A DNA stretch of 9,314 nt from Pedosphaera sp. Its GTDB lineage: Bacteria; Verrucomicrobiota; Verrucomicrobiia; Limisphaerales; Pedosphaeraceae. Both the position numbers and the translations under genes were made by a program. The stretch lies in the NCBI GenBank assembly GCA_028293465.1, contig JAQGOT010000312.1, positions 1 to 9,314 of the forward strand, read 5' to 3'. The notes under the pieces are model-generated. The model saw only the letters and a list, made by a program, of their open reading frames with translations. It was not told where the DNA came from and made no database searches. Below, piece by piece: positions 6,322 through 9,314 of this stretch (position 1 is its first letter; every line of letters starts with the position of its first letter).

Positions 6322-6879
6322 ATGAAGAAGTTCCTTTTACTTTTAGCTTTAGTGGCCGCCAACACGGGAGGGTGCAAGCCCGAAGTTCGCCATAAGGCTC
6401 CGGAAGTCCTTGGCGAAAGAACAAATGAACAAGGGGAAGTAACTCACCGCATTGTGAGAGAGATAAGCTACACTGTCGGCAACATTCCGGTGTTGACGCC
6501 AGATGGTCCACGAAGAAGGGCGGAAAATCAGGTTAAGTACTTCATGGACGAGAAGGGTAAGCCACGCCGCGAGCTTCCCGTCATGTTTTTGGTAAATACG
6601 AATGCAGGAAATTATGAAAAATGCTGGCCGGTGGTGGGCACCAGCCAATGGCTTGTAGCCGGAACGGACCCGATTGGCAACAGAGACAAACTTTTCTTCG
6701 TTCTGTTTGACGAGAGCCGGATTATTCGCACAAATGTTTTCAGTGTGATTCCGCGATGGAAGTCCGAAAAGAGCGAATACGAACTTCAAGACGGGAATCG
6801 CACCATGATGATCAGATCACCAGAGGGGTTCGAGAAATACGATGTCCTAGCGGGCACAGCAGACAAGGTTGAAAAATAA
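6322..6879 (+). CDS. Hypothetical small lipoprotein
   Basis: I do not recognise the family of this 185-residue protein. The N-terminus MKKFLLLLALVAANTGGCK is a signal peptide with basic residues, a hydrophobic core and a likely lipidation cysteine at position 18. The lipobox TGGC is weak because position -3 is Thr. The mature part (19-185) is hydrophilic with no further membrane segment. It contains short beta-like stretches (VTHRIVREISYTV, LPVMFLVNTN, KLFFVLFDESRIIRTNVFSV) and one further Cys at about residue 101, suggesting a small periplasm-facing beta-rich domain. The start is the only ATG with a signal sequence; no Shine-Dalgarno sequence is visible. The gene is flanked by inverted GACCCC-type repeats and so may be a passenger. 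Its codons are slightly more AT-rich than those of chdC. Confidence 0.7.
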   Translation: MKKFLLLLALVAANTGGCKPEVRHKAPEVLGERTNEQGEVTHRIVREISYTVGNIPVLTPDGPRRRAENQVKYFMDEKGKPRRELPVMFLVNTNAGNYEKCWPVVGTSQWLVAGTDPIGNRDKLFFVLFDESRIIRTNVFSVIPRWKSEKSEYELQDGNRTMMIRSPEGFEKYDVLAGTADKVEK

Positions 6880-6884
6880 CACAC

Positions 6885-6910
6885 GAAATGGGGTCGGAAC
6901 AAAGTATTTA
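6885..6910 (+). repeat. Right-end motif: GAAATGGGGTC plus TCGGAACAAAGTATTTA
   Basis: GAAATGGGGTC (6885-6895) is an inverted copy of the GACCCCTTTC end motif with one inserted T. It runs into TCGGAACAAAGTATTTA (6894-6910), which recurs with one mismatch at 8648-8664. The motif begins 6 nt after the lipoprotein stop codon. Confidence 0.6.
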
Positions 6911-6921
6911 CAATGATTGAT

Positions 6922-6964
6922 GGCCCCGGGTCGGGAAAGGGGTCACCCATTAGGGCGGGTGTCA
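6922..6964 (+). repeat. Right inverted end plus GGGGTCACCCATTAGGGCG repeat
   Basis: GGCCCC (6922-6927) to GGGGTC (6939-6944) is the inverted counterpart of 6204-6224. The block 6939-6964 recurs at 8429-8454 with 3 mismatches in 26 bp. Within it CACCC and GGGTG can form a 5-bp stem around ATTAGGGC. Confidence 0.6.
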
Positions 6965-7073
6965 GTTAATGACTATGTAATATTCCGCTTAACGGGCTCG
7001 GTCCGGCGTGGTGCTATGACCCGGCTGCTTTATCTCGCCAACCGGGCCAACAAAGATGCCAACGTCATTGACT

Positions 7074-7087
7074 GACCCCTTTCTGTT
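7074..7087 (+). repeat. Left inverted end of the HEAT-lipoprotein unit
   Basis: GACCCCTTTCTGTT is an inverted match to AACAGAAAGGGAAAGGGGTC at 8361-8380. The right copy carries a 6-bp duplication (CCCTTT on the complement). Beyond it both sides continue with a GCT(T)AAT match after a 5-nt gap. The first ten bases equal the left end at 6204. Confidence 0.55.
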
Positions 7088-7322
7088 GCTTAATTGTTGC
7101 CATCGATGGTTGTGGCTATTTCGAACAGCAGACTACATTTTCACAGTATTTGAAATGACGATGTCACGACGCATAGCTGGTTGTTTTCATTTTCCAGATC
7201 AGCAGGCCGTAAACTGGCAAGTGCGTTGGAGCAAGCTGTAAGTGCTTGATTTTCGGTCCTGGCGGCGACATCGTCGTCGGAAAGGTGGTAAGAAACCATT
7301 TGAATTTATGTTTACTGAGCCT

Positions 7323-8354
7323 ATGAAAACGAAGTGCTTTAATATAGGGATCCTCGTTATTTCGCTCTCGCTGTCTGGTTGCTCGCGCTCGCCAGCTAAG
7401 GAACCTGTTTACCAGGGAAAGCCGCTGAGCGAGTGGGCCCCGATGACACAGGATGAGGACATTGGAGGTGGGCCGTCGACGGAGGCACAGCAGGCTATCA
7501 AGGCCGTGCGCGCCATCGGTCCGTCCAACGCAATCCCCTCGTTGGTGCGAATGATTCAGCCGCCATGGAAGAGTTCAACGATACCTGGTGGAGCGGTGGA
7601 ATGTTTCCGAATTTTCGGGCCGGAAGCCAAGGCCGCGATCCCGGATTTGGCGAAGATTTTGCGTCGGCCGACAAAGACCTTGAACGACGTCAGCACACAA
7701 TCAGATGCGGCGAAGGCGTTGTCCTATCTGGGACCGGATGCAGTTCCCGTTCTCTTGACTGCTGCGACGAACTTACACGGGCAGCATATTCAATGGGAGA
7801 TAATTGATGATATGGCCAACTTCGGGACGAATGGTGCCGCAGCCAAGCCGGCCCTCCTGAACTGGAGTAAGGACCCGGATGAGTGGGTGCGGCTTGGGGC
7901 GCTGCACGCGTATGTGGCCATTGAGGACAACAAGTCGGCAAAGGTGGAATTTTTATTGAAGGCATTAAAGGACCCGAATGAACTCGTGCGGCGCGATGCG
8001 GCGGGATATTTAGGGGATGTGGCAGAGGGACAAAGTAGCGCGTTGCCTGCATTGCTCAAGGCATTGAACGACCCGGATTGGCAGGTGCAAACCGGCGCGG
8101 TCGAGGGACTCGGCAAATTGGGATCCGAGAAGGCTACAGTGCTGCCGTTACTGGTGAAGAAGTTGCACGACGAAAACAGAATCCTCCGGAGGTGCGCCGC
8201 ATTTGCGCTGGGCGATCTCGGAGGAAAAGAGGCGTTCGACGCGTTGATGAAATCAACGGATGACCCGGATGGATTCGTCCGCGAAGCAGTGTTTCAGTCC
8301 TTGAAGCGGATTGATGCAAACGCCCTGGAGCGGTCCGGGAAGAAGTTTCATTAG
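7323..8354 (+). CDS. HEAT-repeat lipoprotein
   Basis: A 343-residue secreted lipoprotein built almost entirely of HEAT-like (PBS-lyase type) helical repeats. Such solenoids usually serve as protein-binding scaffolds; no enzymatic motif is visible. MKTKCFNIGILVISLSLSGC is a signal peptide with the classic lipobox LSGC (lipid-modified Cys20). A linker follows with YQGKPLSEW, a stretch I associate with HEAT lipoproteins of Verrucomicrobiota and Planctomycetota. About eight repeats then run from residue 54 to the end, with recurring A-x-x-A-L-G-x-L-G-type helix junctions (AVRAIGPSNAIPSLV, ALSYLGPDAVPVLL, AGYLGDVAEGQSSALPALL, AVEGLGKLGSEKATVLPLL, AAFALGDLGGKEAFDAL). The frame is open from 7242, but the ATG at 7323 is chosen because it directly precedes the signal peptide; 7308 is an alternative. 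GACCCC-type inverted repeats flank the gene. Its partner is unknown. Confidence 0.85.
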   Translation: MKTKCFNIGILVISLSLSGCSRSPAKEPVYQGKPLSEWAPMTQDEDIGGGPSTEAQQAIKAVRAIGPSNAIPSLVRMIQPPWKSSTIPGGAVECFRIFGPEAKAAIPDLAKILRRPTKTLNDVSTQSDAAKALSYLGPDAVPVLLTAATNLHGQHIQWEIIDDMANFGTNGAAAKPALLNWSKDPDEWVRLGALHAYVAIEDNKSAKVEFLLKALKDPNELVRRDAAGYLGDVAEGQSSALPALLKALNDPDWQVQTGAVEGLGKLGSEKATVLPLLVKKLHDENRILRRCAAFALGDLGGKEAFDALMKSTDDPDGFVREAVFQSLKRIDANALERSGKKFH

Positions 8355-8360
8355 CAGACT

Positions 8361-8380
8361 AACAGAAAGGGAAAGGGGTC
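8361..8380 (+). repeat. Right inverted end of the HEAT-lipoprotein unit
   Basis: AACAGAAAGGGAAAGGGGTC starts 6 nt after the HEAT lipoprotein stop codon and is the inverted partner of 7074-7087. The same short distance (6 nt from stop to inverted GACCCC motif) is seen after the small lipoprotein gene. Confidence 0.55.
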
Positions 8381-8417
8381 CTATAATTGTGACAGTCTGC
8401 TCGCCGCAGTCGACAAA

Positions 8418-8454
8418 ACCCCATAGCAGGGGTCACCCATAAGGGCGATTGTCA
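8418..8454 (+). repeat. Second copy of the GGGGTCACCCAT-AGGGCG repeat
   Basis: Positions 8429-8454 match 6939-6964 at 23 of 26 bases. Just before it ACCCC (8418-8422) can pair with GGGGT (8429-8433) around ATAGCA. The internal stem of the first copy is not kept here. Confidence 0.6.
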
Positions 8455-8647
8455 ACCGGTAAAAAAGCTTCTGTTCCCAAATTGTGTTGTGCTTCGGGTT
8501 GTCCCGTCTTGCCGGGAGTTTGATGCTTTGCGGCCGGACTCGAACCCGTCATTTCGGCTTGTTGATTCCGGATCCGTCTCCCTTGAGGTGGTCCGTTGGA
8601 GTCACCCATCTGGTTCTGGCGCTTGGGCCGTTTTGAACATCAAGGGC

Positions 8648-8664
8648 TCGGAACAAAGCATTTA
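8648..8664 (+). repeat. Second copy of TCGGAACAAAG(T/C)ATTTA
   Basis: TCGGAACAAAGCATTTA matches 6894-6910 at 16 of 17 bases. It lies outside any gene, downstream of the HEAT lipoprotein unit. Confidence 0.55.
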
Positions 8665-8725
8665 AGTTGAACGGGTCGTTTCGTCGGCTTGAGCCTTTCG
8701 GGATGGGGGGCGGGCTGAACCGAGC

Positions 8726-8740
8726 GCGGCGGGACGCCGC
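8726..8740. repeat. GC-rich perfect palindrome
   Basis: GCGGCG-GGA-CGCCGC forms a 6-bp stem with a 3-nt loop. No T tract follows, so it is not a classical terminator. Its function is unknown. Confidence 0.4.
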
Positions 8741-8785
8741 AGCCACGTTCCCGAGGGGCGCAGTCGCGGGAGGGCGGCGGGGGCT

Positions 8786-8886
8786 TGTTACGCTTCCAAG
8801 GGGAATGTGACGGCATGTTACGCTTTTGTTACGCCTCGCATTTTTGTATCTGTTTGCGGGACAACAATGTTACGCCTGTTACGCTT
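8786..8886 (+). repeat. Cluster of five TGTTACGC(T/C)T direct repeats
   Basis: Exact copies of TGTTACGCTT start at 8786, 8816 and 8877, and of TGTTACGCCT at 8827 and 8868. A diverged copy (TGTGACGGCA) lies near 8806. Five 10-bp copies in 101 bp with uneven spacing (30, 11, 41 and 9 bp) are not explained by any coding frame. Confidence 0.65.
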
Positions 8887-8952
8887 GTACACCCCCAAGT
8901 GGGGGGGCTGCCAGTGCGGAGGGTGAAGCGCGGACTGCGGAATTGGGTGAAC

Positions 8953-8975
8953 AACCAAGTAACCAAGCAACCAAG
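8953..8975 (+). repeat. AACCAAG tandem repeat, 8-bp period, three copies
   Basis: AACCAAG occurs at 8953, 8961 and 8969, each separated by one variable base. Looser CCAAG/TCCAA repeats continue to about 9010. A similar low-complexity run (GGAGTGC twice) lies near 9135-9150. Confidence 0.6.
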
Positions 8976-9200
8976 GGAAAATGCCCAAGGTCCAATGACC
9001 AAGTTCCAAAGCGCTGTGGTTGTTTTCGCGGGCTGGGCTGTTTGATGGTGCTGCGGCCGAGGACGTCCGCGCTCCGCAACGCGGGCTGATCGAGGTTAAT
9101 CCAAGCAAAACCAAGCTCTACTGATGCGGAATTCGGAGTGCGGAGTGCGGAAGTGATGGCCAATTACCAGACCCGGTGGCCGGCGGGACAAAACTTGTGC

Positions 9201-9228
9201 TTGACCTGTTCAAGAAAAGTTTTAACAT
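9201..9228 (+). promoter_or_regulatory. Candidate promoter near the right edge
   Basis: TTGACC (9201-9206), a 16-nt spacer and TAACAT (9223-9228) form a moderately good sigma70-like promoter directed to the right. The predicted start is near 9235, about 40 nt before a strong terminator. Confidence 0.4.
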
Positions 9229-9249
9229 GCGACTAAATTTGAGTCGTAT
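9227..9249. promoter_or_regulatory. Inverted repeat over the -10 region and start site
   Basis: ATGCGACT (9227-9234) and AGTCGTAT (9242-9249) are reverse complements at 7 of 8 positions, the exception being a G-T pairing, with a 7-nt centre. Overlapping the -10 box and start site, it could be an operator for a dimeric repressor; alternatively it is an RNA stem. Confidence 0.4.
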
Positions 9250-9273
9250 GTGGGCGACAAGAAGTTATTTTTA

Positions 9274-9314
9274 GGGCACAAGCTGCAAGCACGGCTTGTG
9301 TCCTTTTGCTTTTT
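9274..9314 (+). terminator. Intrinsic terminator
   Basis: GGGCACAAGC (9274-9283) pairs with GCTTGTGTCC (9294-9303), 10 bp including one G-U, around a 10-nt loop, followed by TTTTGCTTTTT to the window edge. The T tract places it on the plus strand; the opposite strand lacks one. No plus-strand gene ends nearby, so it would terminate a short transcript from the candidate promoter at 9201. Confidence 0.7.

Larger units (their letters stand above)
6204..6944. mobile_element. Candidate repeat-bounded cassette carrying a lipoprotein gene
   Basis: The left end (6204-6224) begins GACCCCTTTC and ends GGGGCC. The right end (6922-6944) begins GGCCCC and ends AAAGGGGTC. They are imperfect reverse complements over 21-23 bp, differing by a short central indel and a few substitutions. 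The segment of about 740 bp contains one gene (6322-6879) and no transposase. No target-site duplication is obvious. It could be a non-autonomous element mobilised in trans, or merely a gene between dispersed repeats. Confidence 0.32.
6880..7322. other. Repeat-rich spacer between the two lipoprotein genes
   Basis: About 440 nt without a convincing gene. It holds the right-end repeats of the first cassette, a degraded open stretch ending MTRLLYLANRANKDANVID at a TGA overlapping the next GACCCC motif (7016-7075), and the left end of the second repeat-bounded unit (7074-7087). An apparent 61-residue frame from 7056 has no family character and overlaps the repeats. I see no confident promoter for the HEAT lipoprotein gene. 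Confidence 0.5.
8355..9200. other. Long gene-free, repeat-bearing stretch
   Basis: No convincing coding region on either strand. The minus-strand frame at 8549-8746 and the overlapping plus and minus frames around 8785-9163 are rich in Arg/Pro/Ser or Cys, lack ribosome sites and overlap repeats. The stretch holds the right ends of the HEAT unit, a 17-bp repeat shared with 6894, a GC-rich palindrome, five TGTTACGC motifs and AACCAAG/GGAGTGC tandem repeats. It may be a degraded accessory site. Confidence 0.6.

Noticed and set aside
8529..8550. tRNA-like text (GGACTCGAACC resembles a T arm on the minus strand)
   Set aside because: The T-stem does not pair properly and no anticodon or D arm can be fitted, so no tRNA or tRNA fragment is supported.
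8549..8746. 65-codon minus-strand open frame
   Set aside because: Arg/Pro/Ser-rich, overlaps the shared 17-bp repeat and a GC palindrome, lacks a ribosome site and resembles no family I know.
8786..8886. CRISPR array reading of the TGTTACGC cluster
   Set aside because: Repeats are only 10 bp, spacing is irregular (9-41 bp), and no cas genes are present.

Overview
The window looks like a bacterial chromosome segment of moderately high GC, most likely from the Verrucomicrobiota (Pedosphaera/Limisphaerales-like). This placement is an inference. It rests on a Gram-negative-style lipoprotein content, a HEAT-repeat lipoprotein with a YQGKPLSEW-type N-terminus, a coproheme decarboxylase, an IF-2 with a long Pro/Ala linker, and many intergenic repeats. 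No phylogeny was possible.

Region 1 (1-4364, minus strand) is the conserved transcription/translation operon nusA - infB - rbfA, read right to left, with rbfA cut by the left window edge. A good sigma70-type promoter (TTGACG, 17 nt, TACTAT) drives it. The roughly 100-nt leader holds three hairpins in succession: a UUCG-capped one, a typical intrinsic terminator with a T6 tract, and one that buries the only Shine-Dalgarno-like sequence of nusA. This suggests attenuation, perhaps autoregulation by NusA. The usual upstream partner rimP is not present here.

Region 2 (4479-5839, plus strand) is divergent from nusA. A short degenerate response-regulator receiver protein is followed after 40 nt by a full-length coproheme decarboxylase (ChdC/HemQ) with all the expected active-site residues. 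A hairpin lies just after its stop.

Region 3 (5810-8460) is an accessory region. It holds a hypothetical small lipoprotein (6322-6879) and a HEAT-repeat lipoprotein (7323-8354). Each is bracketed by inverted copies of GACCCCTTTC, and the same GGGGTCACCCAT-AGGGCG and TCGGAACAAAG-ATTTA repeats lie downstream of both. The layout resembles two neighbouring repeat-bounded cassettes with no transposase of their own. A separate long-armed inverted repeat lies at 5976-6041.

Region 4 (8355-9314) has no convincing gene. It holds scattered repeats, a cluster of five TGTTACGC(T/C)T motifs, low-complexity stretches, and at the right edge a promoter-like sequence followed about 40 nt later by a strong intrinsic terminator, which may be a small RNA or a leader.
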